Below are positions 55,901-64,000 of a stretch of 64,000 bases of DNA, in pieces. The notes under the pieces were generated by a model. It saw nothing but the letters and a program-made list of their open reading frames with translations, was not told the DNA's origin and made no database searches. This DNA comes from Closterium sp. NIES-65 (taxonomy: Eukaryota > Streptophyta > Zygnematophyceae > Desmidiales > Closteriaceae). Within the stretch, counting starts at the first letter, position 1. Every line of letters begins with the position of its first letter. The stretch covers positions 1,736,001 through 1,800,000 of the forward strand of contig CANXME010000053.1 of the NCBI GenBank assembly GCA_948144175.1, given 5' to 3'. The translations under genes and the position numbers were made by a program.

Positions 55901-56943
55901 AGCCCAAACCAGGAATAGGGGGCATCAACCCTCCAGTCCTCCCATCCCCACCCCACTCTCCACCACCTTCTCTTCCCCCACCTGGATCTCCCCCCACCTC
56001 ACCCCCTCAATCGGGTAGCAACATGCTTTTCCAGAAGCAATGGCAGTGGATGAAGGGAATTAATTCTGACACAAAGGCAGGAAATCGAGCACCACACCCC
56101 TGATCAATTCAGCGTGCTCGCCCGACCATCATCTGCGATGAACCGAGCGGGATCGGGGAAATGGTCGCCAATCTCTTTTACTCCAGTGCTGGAAGGCGTA
56201 CTTTCATCTCTGCTGCTGGTTCTGTCCCGCTGTTTCTGTTTCTGCCGAGATCGCGGCAGGGAGAGGATGCTGCTGCTGCTGCTGCTGCTACTGCTGGTGG
56301 TGACAATGTGGCTGCGAGTTGCAACGGTTCGTGGTCACTTGTACAAGTGGCAGGACGGGTTGTGTTGTCGCAGGGCAAAGCTGCGGTCAAAGAGGCGCAC
56401 ACGGAAGGTGCAGTGACAGCGGTCTTTCCCAAGCACCCTGTGGCTCCGACGATCGTGTGCGGTTGCGTGTGCGCTGTTTCATGCGTGCTGCTACTGCTGC
56501 TGCTTGTCGCACGCTGGCGTGCACATCACGCACTGCTACCGTGCCGACATGGGGCGAGCAGCGACGCCTAAGAAGGTGCGTGGCAGGGCCTGAGAGGGGG
56601 CGCATTGGGCTGCACGACGCCATGAAGAAAAGAAAAATGGCGCTATTAACGAACTGAACATAGGAGCTTAGGAACGTAGCGAGAGTTGCGAGAGAGAAGA
56701 AGAGGTTTTATTAGAAAGCACGGTACTAGATATAGGTAGGGAAGGTGGCAAGGGGGGTACACCATCAACAGATAAAAACCAAGAATGAGACTACACCAAC
56801 TAGTATGCATGTGGTTATAAGAAAATAATGGTAACATATCCAGACGATGACAAGATTCTGACTTATGTCACTTTCGTATGGCACACCCTCGTACCTCACT
56901 TTAGTGTGTGCGGGAATGTATCCGTGTCTTTTTACCAATGCAG
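55901..56943. other. Region with no recognised gene
   Basis: Contains a GCT run at 56270-56290 and a 136-codon frame (56161-56571) with one hydrophobic stretch, neither matching a family I know. No kinesin P-loop exon is seen. It may be intron of the kinesin gene or intergenic. Confidence 0.4.
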
Positions 56944-57466
56944 TGGACCTCCGGAGGCAACAGCTTTCAGCGCAACAGTCAACTCAACCTAGTTGACCTC
57001 GCAGGCTCCGAAAGGTAACCCGTTCGTTTCGCACGCCTGATTTCATTGCACTTTGTAAGGTACCCAGTCCGTTTCTGCCGTATCTAGCTGCTAAGACGCC
57101 TGCCCTGTTAGGTACCCCATCCGCTTGCCGCCTCTTGGCCTCGCACTCATGATGATTCGTAAGGTAGAGCGCACAATGCCGGTCATTTTGAGTACTTGTA
57201 TCACTCACCACCACCCACCTACCGTCCCCTCCCGGCCCTACTGATGCACTCCGCCCTCCTAACCCCTCTCCACCTATCGCACGCAGTCACTGATCACCAG
57301 GCATTTACCAGCTATCCTTCCCAAAATCTCAGCCTTCCTCCACCCTCTCTCTCCCACAACCCTGCACTTCATCCCTGTCCACCACTTTCCACTTTTGGCA
57401 GGTCTGACTCGACAGGGGCCGTGGAAGAACGGCTCAAAGAGGCGAACGCCATCAACAAGTCCCTCT
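56944..57466 (+). pseudogene. Kinesin motor-domain exons, disrupted by copia H
   Basis: Exon 56944-57014 follows an acceptor CAG and encodes QLNLVDLAGSER, the kinesin switch II block, to a donor GTAACC. After a 387-bp intron the next exon (57402 on) encodes SDSTGAVEERLKEANAINKS, the expected continuation, and phases join. At 57467 a copia LTR begins where INKSLS should continue. No upstream P-loop exon is visible within 5 kb. It may be a fragment, or a gene whose other exons lie beyond large introns. The subfamily cannot be assigned. Kinesins are microtubule motors. Confidence 0.8.
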
Positions 57467-57598
57467 TGTCAAATTATGTGCATGTTATATATGTGTAGGC
57501 TGTAGTGGGGTAGCCAATATGGCGTACAACCCCATTAGGGTTTCATTTTTGTACCAAACCTTGATCTAGTAATTTCATTCCTGCCTAGCATTCTGACA
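57467..57598 (+). repeat. Copia H 5' LTR
   Basis: 132 bp, TGTCAAATTATG...TTCTGACA, followed directly by the primer site. It contains GTGTAGGCTGTAGTGGGGTA and AACCCCATTAGGGTT, the LTR core seen in A-D. Confidence 0.88.
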
Positions 57599-57644
57599 TG
57601 GTATTCAGAGCATTAGGTCTGTAGGACCGATTTTTTTAGGGCCC
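57599..57644 (+). promoter_or_regulatory. Copia H primer-binding site and GGGCCC leader motif
   Basis: TGGTATTCAGAGC (one extra T against TGGTATCAGAGC), a GGTC-TGTAG-GACC hairpin, then GGGCCC at 57639-57644. Confidence 0.8.
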
Positions 57645-57659
57645 ACGTACCATTGCAGT

Positions 57660-58250
57660 TACTGAGCTGCCCCACGTCGTGACTGCGCTGCGCTGCCCGC
57701 GCGCGCCCTGCCTTGCCTGCGTTGCGCTGCCCACCCGCGCCTCTGTCTTGCCTGCGCGCGCTGCTCTAGTCCCGAGCGCGCCGCCTTAGGAGCACGCACG
57801 CGGCCCGCTGCTGCCTCGCGCGCCGCCGTAGGAGCTTGCGCGCGGCTTACAGCTGCCCCGCGCGCCGCGTCCGCCGCACGCGCAACCTGCTGCAGCCCCT
57901 CGCGCCGCGTCCGCCGCCTGTTGCAGCCCCACGCGCCGCGTCCGCCGCCCACGCAGCCCGTACCTGCCCCGCGCACCGCGTCTGCCGCCCGCGCAGCCCG
58001 CTGCAGCCCCGCGCGCCGCATTCGCCGCCCGTGCAGCCCGCTGCAGCCCCGCGCGCCGCGTTCGCCGCCCGCACAGTCCGCAGCTGCCCCGCGCGCTGCG
58101 TCCGCCGCCCGCGCAGCCCGCTGCTGCCCAGCGCGCCGCGTCCGCCGCCCTAGCGCGGCCCGCTTCTGCCGCGCGCTGCCTTACCCACCCGCGCGCCACT
58201 TCAGCAGCCTGCGAGCGCCTCACCGCTGCCCTGCGCGCCGCCCTTGCCAC
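57660..58250 (+). repeat. GC-rich leader minisatellite of copia H
   Basis: Imperfect units of roughly 36-40 bp built on CCGCGCGCCGCGTCCGCCGC and GCAGCCCGCTGC, between the primer site and the gag ATG. Confidence 0.82.
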
Positions 58251-58360
58251 GTGCGTGTCGTCCCAGCAGCTTGTGCGCCGCCTCTGCCGCCTTGTCCGCA
58301 GCTTCTCCTGTCTGTGCTCTGCTCTGCCACCTACGCGCTACTCTCACGTGCGCTGCACTC

Positions 58361-59464
58361 ATGGCGACTCTCAATATCCTCCCTTTCGATCCTGACGGTC
58401 GCTCGGTAGAGTTTGCCACTTGGCTCGATGACCTGCAACTGTTTCTTCTGACCGACGCCAAAGACGGAGTTTCACTGTTCGATTACGTGACTCGCACTGC
58501 CGTTGCTCCTACTGCCGCTCTTGACCACTCACAGTGGCAGACTCGTGATGCCGCTGCGCGCCTCGCTATTCACAAACATCTGCCGATCACTGAGCGCGCG
58601 CACTTTAGTCAGCACAAGACTGCTAAGGCACTGTATGAGGTTGTAGTTGCCCGCTACTCTTCCCCAGCCACTGCAGCTCTAGGTCGTCTTATGCTACCCT
58701 ACCTGTTCCCCGACCTATCCTCGTTTACCACGGCTGAGGACCTCATCTCTCACCTTCGCGCTAGTGACGCTCGCCTTCGTGCAGCCCTTCCAACCGAGTT
58801 CCTCGCCGAGAATCACCCCCAGATGTACTTTACTCTCTACTTCCTCATCACCCTCCTCCCTGACACTCTTCGCTCAGTCAGGGACCACTTCCTCGCCCTA
58901 GACCCCCATTCTCTCACTGTCGACGACCTCGAGAAGCACCTCCTAGCAGCCAAAAAGAACATCCTCGCTGTAGGTGCTGCTCGTGGCACTCCTCGCACTC
59001 CCCTCTTTGAGGGGTGCTCACCCTCCCCTCTTGCCCGCTCCTACGCCTCTGCTGCTGCTGCTGCTGCTGCTCTCAACTACCTTGGTGCTGAGGAGGTCGG
59101 GGCTGCTTCCGCTCCAAGCGGGAAGCGCCGCAGCGCCAGGGGCAACAGGGGTGGTAGGGGAGGTGGAGGTGGCGGTGGAGGAGGCGGTGGTGGAGGCGGT
59201 GGGGGAGGTGGAGGTGGTGGGGGTGGTCGTGGGGGTGGAGGTGGTGGTGGGGGCGGCGGTGGTACCGGGACCGGTGGCGGTGGCAGCAGCGGTAGTGGGG
59301 AAGGAAGGAGTGGTGGTGGCAGGGGTAGTGGGGGGGGAGGGAGTGGTGGTGGCAGCCAGAAGGGAAGCTTCGGTGGTGGTCAGGGACAGCAGCAGCAACA
59401 GCCGCAACAGCAGCAGCAGCAGCCGCCACAGCAGCAGCACCAGCACCAACAGCAGCGTCAGTAG
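58361..59464 (+). CDS. Copia H Gag, ending at an in-frame TAG
   Basis: ATG at 58361, 367 aa. The N-terminal ~250 residues are the capsid-like Gag domain (FATWLDDLQLFLL, PYLFPDLSSF, LRSVRDHFLA). A Gly-rich stretch of more than 100 residues (about 59135-59385) and a Gln-rich tail follow. The TAG (59462-59464) lies in a Gln run and the Pol frame continues directly in phase with SPQQLHDWYAQRG. It is most simply a CAG-to-TAG mutation; read-through is possible but not shown. Confidence 0.85.
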   Translation: MATLNILPFDPDGRSVEFATWLDDLQLFLLTDAKDGVSLFDYVTRTAVAPTAALDHSQWQTRDAAARLAIHKHLPITERAHFSQHKTAKALYEVVVARYSSPATAALGRLMLPYLFPDLSSFTTAEDLISHLRASDARLRAALPTEFLAENHPQMYFTLYFLITLLPDTLRSVRDHFLALDPHSLTVDDLEKHLLAAKKNILAVGAARGTPRTPLFEGCSPSPLARSYASAAAAAAALNYLGAEEVGAASAPSGKRRSARGNRGGRGGGGGGGGGGGGGGGGGGGGGGGRGGGGGGGGGGGTGTGGGGSSGSGEGRSGGGRGSGGGGSGGGSQKGSFGGGQGQQQQQPQQQQQQPPQQQHQHQQQRQ

Positions 59465-60832
59465 CAGACCCCCTCCCCTCAGCAACTTCATGACTGGTAT
59501 GCTCAGCGTGGGGCGTCTGGGGGACCTGTTCGCTGCCCCTATATCATTCGCACTGGCCCCCGCGCTGGTCGCCCATGCAACGGCTCTCACACTGAGTATC
59601 GCTGCTTCTCTAGGCTTAGCGACGCCTGGCGCGCCAAGTCTCCCGAGGCTACTGAGTTTCCCCACTGGGCAGACCTGTCTAGGCGTGGTGTACCTATCTT
59701 TGATCTTGACTATGATGCGATTCTTGGTGCCATGTATGCATTGACTGTTAGTGCTGAGGGTGACTGCTACTTGTGTGTGCCACCTGACCCAGGTATAGAG
59801 TCTGCAGCCCTAGGTGCTAGCGAGTCTGCTCTCACTGGTACAGCGTCCGCTCAGGCTTTGCACACCTTTACACTTGACTCTGGTGCTTCCCGCTGTTTCT
59901 TTCGTGATAGCACCACAGTCACTCCCCTCCCTGCACCTGTCCTTGTCTCACTGGCTGACCCCTCTGGGGGCCCAGTGCTAGCACGGTCCAGTACTGTGCT
60001 TCCGTGTCCGGCGGTCCCGTCTGGTGAGCTGTCCGGCCTCCACCTCCCATCGTTCTCTACGAACCTGGTGAGCAACGCCGTCCTTCAAGATCATTGGGTT
60101 GACACCTTTACTCCTGGAGGACAGTGTGGCGATCTGCACGTGCTCTCGGACCGGCCGCCACCTGGCCACGTTCACACGTGCGCCTGGGTCCAGCCCGTAC
60201 ACCCTCACCACTGCGTCGCGCTCCACCCCTTTGTCTCCTCAGCTGTACGCGTCCGCTCAGGTAGCTACCCGGTGTGAATGTCGCAGCCTGTCGCACCAGA
60301 CTCTCCTTTGGCACCACCACCTTGGTCACCCCTCCCTGCCTCGCCTTCGTGGCATGCACTCTCGCGCCCTGGTCTCTGGTCTTCCTAGGTCTCTGCCCTC
60401 CCTCCCTCCCTCACCTGCGCCGCCCTGCATTCCTTGCGTCGAGGGGCGGCAGCGCGCCGCTCCTCACTCCTCCTCGTTCCCTCCCACAGAGGCTCCGCTG
60501 CAGACTCTCCACCTGGACGTGTGGGGCCCAGCCGCGTCCGTGGACACGGCCACGAGCGGTACTTCCTGCTGGTAGTCGACGACTACACGCGTTACACCAC
60601 GGTCTTCCCCTTGCAGCGCAAGGGGGGTGTCCCTGATGTTTTGATCCCTTGGATCCGCGCTGTTCGTCTCCAGTTCCGCGAGCGGTTCCACTCAGACTTT
60701 CGTGTCTTGCGTCTGCACTCTGACAGAGGTGGTCGGTTCTCCTCTGACCTCTTGCGAGCCTACTGTGAGGAGCACGGCATCCGCCAGACGTTCACGCTTT
60801 CGGCCTCTCCGCAGCAGAATGGGGTTGCTGAG
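59465..60832 (+). pseudogene. Copia H knuckle, protease and integrase, first part
   Basis: In phase with Gag: LREWY-like motif SPQQLHDWYAQRG, knuckle CX13CX3HX4C (59531-59605), then protease DSGASRCFF (about 59875-59900). Frameshifts near 60090 and 60535 divide the HHCC region (LLWHHHLGHPS, CIPCVEG), LHLDVWGP, and HSDRGGRF, where the usual Glu is Arg. It reaches QQNGVAE at 60832, where element I begins at the catalytic Glu codon. Confidence 0.85.
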
Positions 60833-61087
60833 TGTCAAAATAAGCGAGAGTGAGCTAAGTTTTAACTAGGGCCTAGGCTTAGGAGCCTAGGCCCAACTTA
60901 GGTATCGAGTGAGTTTGGGCAAGGGTGAGAGGATCGAGGAAGTTGGAAAGGAGAAAAGATGGGTTTCACTATAGGTTCAAGGAACATATAGCATAGGAAA
61001 CAAATGAAATTGGTGCACCACCTACAAAGCACAATAACTACACTACAACTACAAGCAGTTATAAAATATGTCAATTATATTTCGACA
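60833..61087 (-). repeat. Element I 3' LTR
   Basis: TGTCAAAATAAGC...ATTTCGACA, identical by eye to 61873-62127. Confidence 0.94.
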
Positions 61088-61569
61088 CGCCCCCATAAGT
61101 GCTTGTAGGTAGAAGTATAGTTACGCCCCCTGAGGGGGTACACCATGCAAAATAACAAGCAACAGCAGGTACTGCAGGCGGGCTAACTCTGGATGGTCAC
61201 CCACTCCATCTCCTCACCCTCCTCCTTCCCCTCCCCCACACTGCTGCAGGAGCAGCAGAGAGGGGGGGGAAAGAGGAGAGGTGGAGGGACGGCTGCTGGT
61301 TGCCTCACACCCGCCACCTCGGTGCCAATCCCCCTTCTCCCCCACACCCTCACACCCTCCCCCCCAGCGGCAGCTGCAGCAATGGGAACGAAAGGAGGAG
61401 GAGGGGAAGGGAAGGAAATGACCCAAAAATCCAACACCCGCCACCCCCATACCCTCCTCCCCACGGCTGCAGGGAGACAAAGGAGGAGGGGGGTGGGCGG
61501 GAAGAAAGCCGCAGAGCGGCTACTATATGTTGGCGCAGGTAGGTCAGGGGCGGCTGCAGTGAGGACGGG

Positions 61570-61745
61570 TGCGGAAAGGCCCGTCGCGTGCCAAGGGGCG
61601 CACGACGGGTAAGTTTAAGAGTAGGGCCCGTTCGTGTGCCTCGGGGCGCACGACGAGCAGGGCACCGTCGCGTGCCACGGGGCGTACGACGGGCAGGTTT
61701 AGGGCACCGTCGCGTGCCACGGGGCGCGCGACGGGCAGAGAAAGA
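61570..61745 (-). repeat. GC-rich leader minisatellite of element I
   Basis: About four or five ~35-45-bp units with CGTCGCGTGCCACGGGGCG and CACGACGGGCAG, next to the primer site as in the autonomous elements. Confidence 0.78.
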
Positions 61746-61833
61746 GTCACACGCCAACCGGGGGCGTGACTAGAAGAAAATCGCCATGCGCCCTAGGCGC
61801 GCGACCGGAAAAGTAGCAGCGGAAGCTTAAGGC

Positions 61834-61872
61834 GGGCCCACACAGGCCAGATCGAAATGTGCTCAGAATCCA
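61834..61872 (-). promoter_or_regulatory. Element I primer-binding site and GGGCCC leader motif
   Basis: Primer site TGGATTCTGAGC (61861-61872) with changes from the standard site, and GGGCCC at 61834-61839. GTAGCAGCGGAAGC and GGGCCCACACAGGCCAG match element J. Confidence 0.78.
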
Positions 61873-62127
61873 TGTCAAAATAAGCGAGAGTGAGCTAAGT
61901 TTTAACTAGGGCCTAGGCTTAGGAGCCTAGGCCCAACTTAGGTATCGAGTGAGTTTGGGCAAGGGTGAGAGGATCGAGGAAGTTGGAAAGGAGAAAAGAT
62001 GGGTTTCACTATAGGTTCAAGGAACATATAGCATAGGAAACAAATGAAATTGGTGCACCACCTACAAAGCACAATAACTACACTACAACTACAAGCAGTT
62101 ATAAAATATGTCAATTATATTTCGACA
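61873..62127 (-). repeat. Element I 5' LTR
   Basis: 255-bp partner of 60833-61087, followed by the duplication CTGAG. Confidence 0.94.
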
Positions 62128-62132
62128 CTGAG

Positions 62133-62887
62133 CGCCGCATTGGCTTAGTCATGGAGGTCGCTCGTACCTCCATGATCCATGCGGCTGCCCCCCATTTTCT
62201 GTGGCCGTTTGCGGTCCGGTACGCCGCGCATCAACTCAACCTCTGGCCCCATGTCTCCTTGCCAGAGACCTCGCCCACACTGCGTTGGACAGGGGAGGTT
62301 GGCGATGCGTCGCGTTCCGGGTCTGGGGTGCTCGTGCCTTTGTCCGCGATACGTCCGCGGATAAGCTCTCCCCTCGCGCCATTCCCTGCGTCTTCCTTGG
62401 TTTCCCCCCTGACGCGCCTGGCTGGCAGTTTTACGACCCCGCCTTGAGCCGTGTCTTTGCGTCTCAGGATGTCACCTTTGACGAGTCGGTCCCCTTTCAC
62501 CGTCTTTTTCCCTACCGCACTGCCTCTCTCCCCCCCCCGCCGCTCTTTCTCGCTCCAGGTCCTCCCCAGGTAGACCCTCTCCCCGCTCCAGGTCCTGCTC
62601 CTTCAGGTGTGTCTCAGGTAGACCCTCCTCCCTTGACTGAGCCGGTTGAGGTCACTGGTGAATCAGGTCCTGCAGGGGGTGGTCCTGCTCGGGGTGCTGC
62701 TTCTGGGGGTGCTGAGCCTGCCAGTGCGGAGCTTGGGGGTGCTGAGCCTGGGCGTGTGGAGCCTGGGGGTGCTGAGCCTAGGGGTGTGGAGCTTGGGGGT
62801 GCTGAGCCTGGGGGTGCTGAGCCTGGGGGTGTGGAGCCTGGAGGTGCTGAGCCTAAGCGTGAGGAGCCTGGAGGTTCTGAGCCTTAA
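62133..62887 (+). pseudogene. Copia H integrase C-terminus and linker
   Basis: Resumes with ERRIGLVMEVARTSMIHAA after element I. A frameshift near 62306 moves to the frame FRVWGARAFVRDTSADKLSP, then PCVFLGFPPDAPGWQFY and QDVTFDESVPFHRLFPYRT, typical of the copia integrase C-terminus. The linker then has GAEPGG-like repeats (about 62690-62880) and ends at a TAA (62885-62887). Confidence 0.85.
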
Positions 62888-64000
62888 GGTGCGGAAACTG
62901 GGGGTGCTGCGCCTGGGGGTCCTTAGTCTGGGGGTGTTGCGCCTGAGGGCATTGCGGCGCCTGTTGTGCAGTCTTCTTGGAGTGGCCGCCTCTGTAGTCG
63001 CTCCGCTGGTACCTCGCCGCAGGTCTCTCGTCGGCGTCTCCCTCTCTCCCCACAGCAGTTGCGTGAGTGGTACGTTAGCCGTCAGGGTCGCGCTGCTGGA
63101 GCTGGGGGCCCTGCTGCGACCGGCGCTGGAGTTGGAGGCACGGGAGCTGGTGACTTAGCTACTGGAGGCGCTTCTACTGGAGTTACTGGAGCCGCTGGTC
63201 CCAGAGGTGCTCGTACTGGAGGTACTGGAGCTGCTGAGGCTGGTGGTACTGCTAGTTCTCGGGGTGCTGCGGCTGGTGGCGCTGGTGCTGGAGGTGCTGG
63301 CGCTGGAGGTTCTGGAGCTACTGGAGGTTCTGGAGCTGTTGGAGGTGCTGGCGCTGAAGGCGCTGGCGTAGGAGGTTCGGGAGCTGCTGGAGGTGCTGGT
63401 ACTGGAGGTTCTGGAGCTGTTGGAGGTGCTGGCGCTGGAGGACAGGCAGGAGGACTTTGAGTGTCTTGCGGCTGTTGCGCCTAATCTCATGGCCATGCTG
63501 CTCGCCCCTGAGGGAGATCCGGATGCACTGGACATCTCGACTCCACGATCCTACGCTGACGCGATCGCGGGTCCCTACTCCTCTCAGTGGCAGACAGCCA
63601 TGGAGGCAGAGATGGCATCCTGGAAGTCCACAGGCACTTACGTCGATGAGGTTCCCCCTTCTGGGGCGAACATCGTCGATGGCATATGGATTTTCAGGGT
63701 GAAGCGGCCGCCGGGTTCTCCGCCTGTCTTCAAGGCTCGTTACGTTGCACGAGGCTTCAATCAGCGACAGGGAGTTGACTTCTTCCAGAACTTCTCCCCT
63801 ACCCTGAAGATGACCACTCTTCGGGTGCAGCTGCACGTCGCCGCTCAGCGTGACTACGAGCTTCACTCTCTTGACTTCAGCACAGCGTTCTTACAGGGCA
63901 GTCTGCACGAGGAGATCTGGCTGCGACGGCCTCCTGGCTTCACTGGGTTGTTCCTCTCTGGTACCTAGTGGAGCCTCCACCGGCCAGTCTATGGTCTCTG
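62888..64000 (+). pseudogene. Copia H linker and reverse transcriptase, partial
   Basis: LSPQQLREWYVSRQGRAAGAGG (about 63041-63085), then Gly/Ala-rich GAGAGGTG-type repeats (63100-63440). A frameshift leads to EDRQEDFECLAA, skipping the segment that A-E carry before it. RT follows: YSSQWQTAMEAEM, FKARYVARGF, DFSTAFLQGSLHEEIW. A TAG at 63966-63968 replaces a Gln codon. The YVDD box lies beyond the window. Confidence 0.85.

Larger units (their letters stand above)
60833..62127 (-). mobile_element. Non-autonomous LTR element I, apparently very recent
   Basis: 255-bp LTRs at 60833-61087 and 61873-62127 appear identical. TSD CTGAG at 60828-60832 and 62128-62132. Orientation is minus: primer site TGGATTCTGAGC (61861-61872) beside the right LTR; a G-rich purine tract beside the left. 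The 785-bp interior has no Gag or Pol domain. Confidence 0.93.
57467..64000 (+). mobile_element. Copia element H, running past the window end
   Basis: Plus-strand copia inserted in the kinesin exon. 5' LTR at 57467-57598, primer site, GGGCCC, GC-rich leader, gag, pol up to RT. Element I interrupts the integrase (60833-62127). The 3' LTR is outside, so no target duplication can be checked. Confidence 0.92.

Noticed and set aside
56161-56571. 136-residue gene with one hydrophobic stretch
   Set aside because: It includes a GCT repeat, matches no family I recognise, and has no supporting splice or homology signal.
59462-59464. Programmed stop read-through between Gag and Pol of H
   Set aside because: Relatives have Gln at this place and the following bases do not match the known CARYYA read-through context, so a CAG-to-TAG mutation is simpler.

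Overview
This looks like nuclear DNA from a GC-rich green-lineage eukaryote. The main evidence is a seven-exon acyltransferase gene whose exon joins follow the land-plant LPLAT/MBOAT family, plus copia elements primed by initiator tRNA-Met and a chromodomain gypsy element. A streptophyte alga is my best guess, but nothing here fixes the species. There is no prokaryotic gene organisation.

Positions 1-44733 are almost entirely nested retrotransposons. The oldest layer is a dead Ty3/gypsy chromovirus (F, in pieces from 12574 to about 31430). It was hit by copia A (plus strand, starts before the window), copia C (14150-21129), copia D (21265-28033) and a 344-bp TRIM (29358-29701). Copia A was hit in turn by copia B (4664-12082). 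F is joined at about 31430 to a different dead copia, G (minus strand, 31431-44733). G holds a coding-free LTR element J (34539-36486) and a 3'-truncated copia E (36948-43826). Five-base target duplications support the B, C, D, J, TRIM and I insertions. D has the only long uninterrupted polyprotein frame, but it lacks the Gag capsid domain.

Positions 44734-57466 are the host island. It holds a reconstructable lysophospholipid acyltransferase gene (45364-51795, seven exons), a hAT-like MITE nested in a Tc1/mariner-like MITE (52131-52918), about 2.5 kb of simple repeats, and two kinesin motor exons. The second kinesin exon is cut at 57466 by copia H.

Positions 57467-64000 are copia H (plus, runs off the window). 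A recent coding-free LTR element I (60833-62127, LTRs identical by eye) sits in it at the integrase catalytic-Glu codon.

The most interesting signals are: (1) a shared leader in seven copia-like elements, made of a primer site, then GGGCCC 19-29 nt away, then a family-specific GC-rich minisatellite, kept even by the coding-free elements I and J; (2) a PQQLREWY-like motif present both in Gag and in the IN-RT linker of Pol; (3) a CX13CX3-4HX4C knuckle; (4) a TRIM with tRNA-like A and B boxes; (5) repeated duplication of exon-intron boundaries in the acyltransferase gene.
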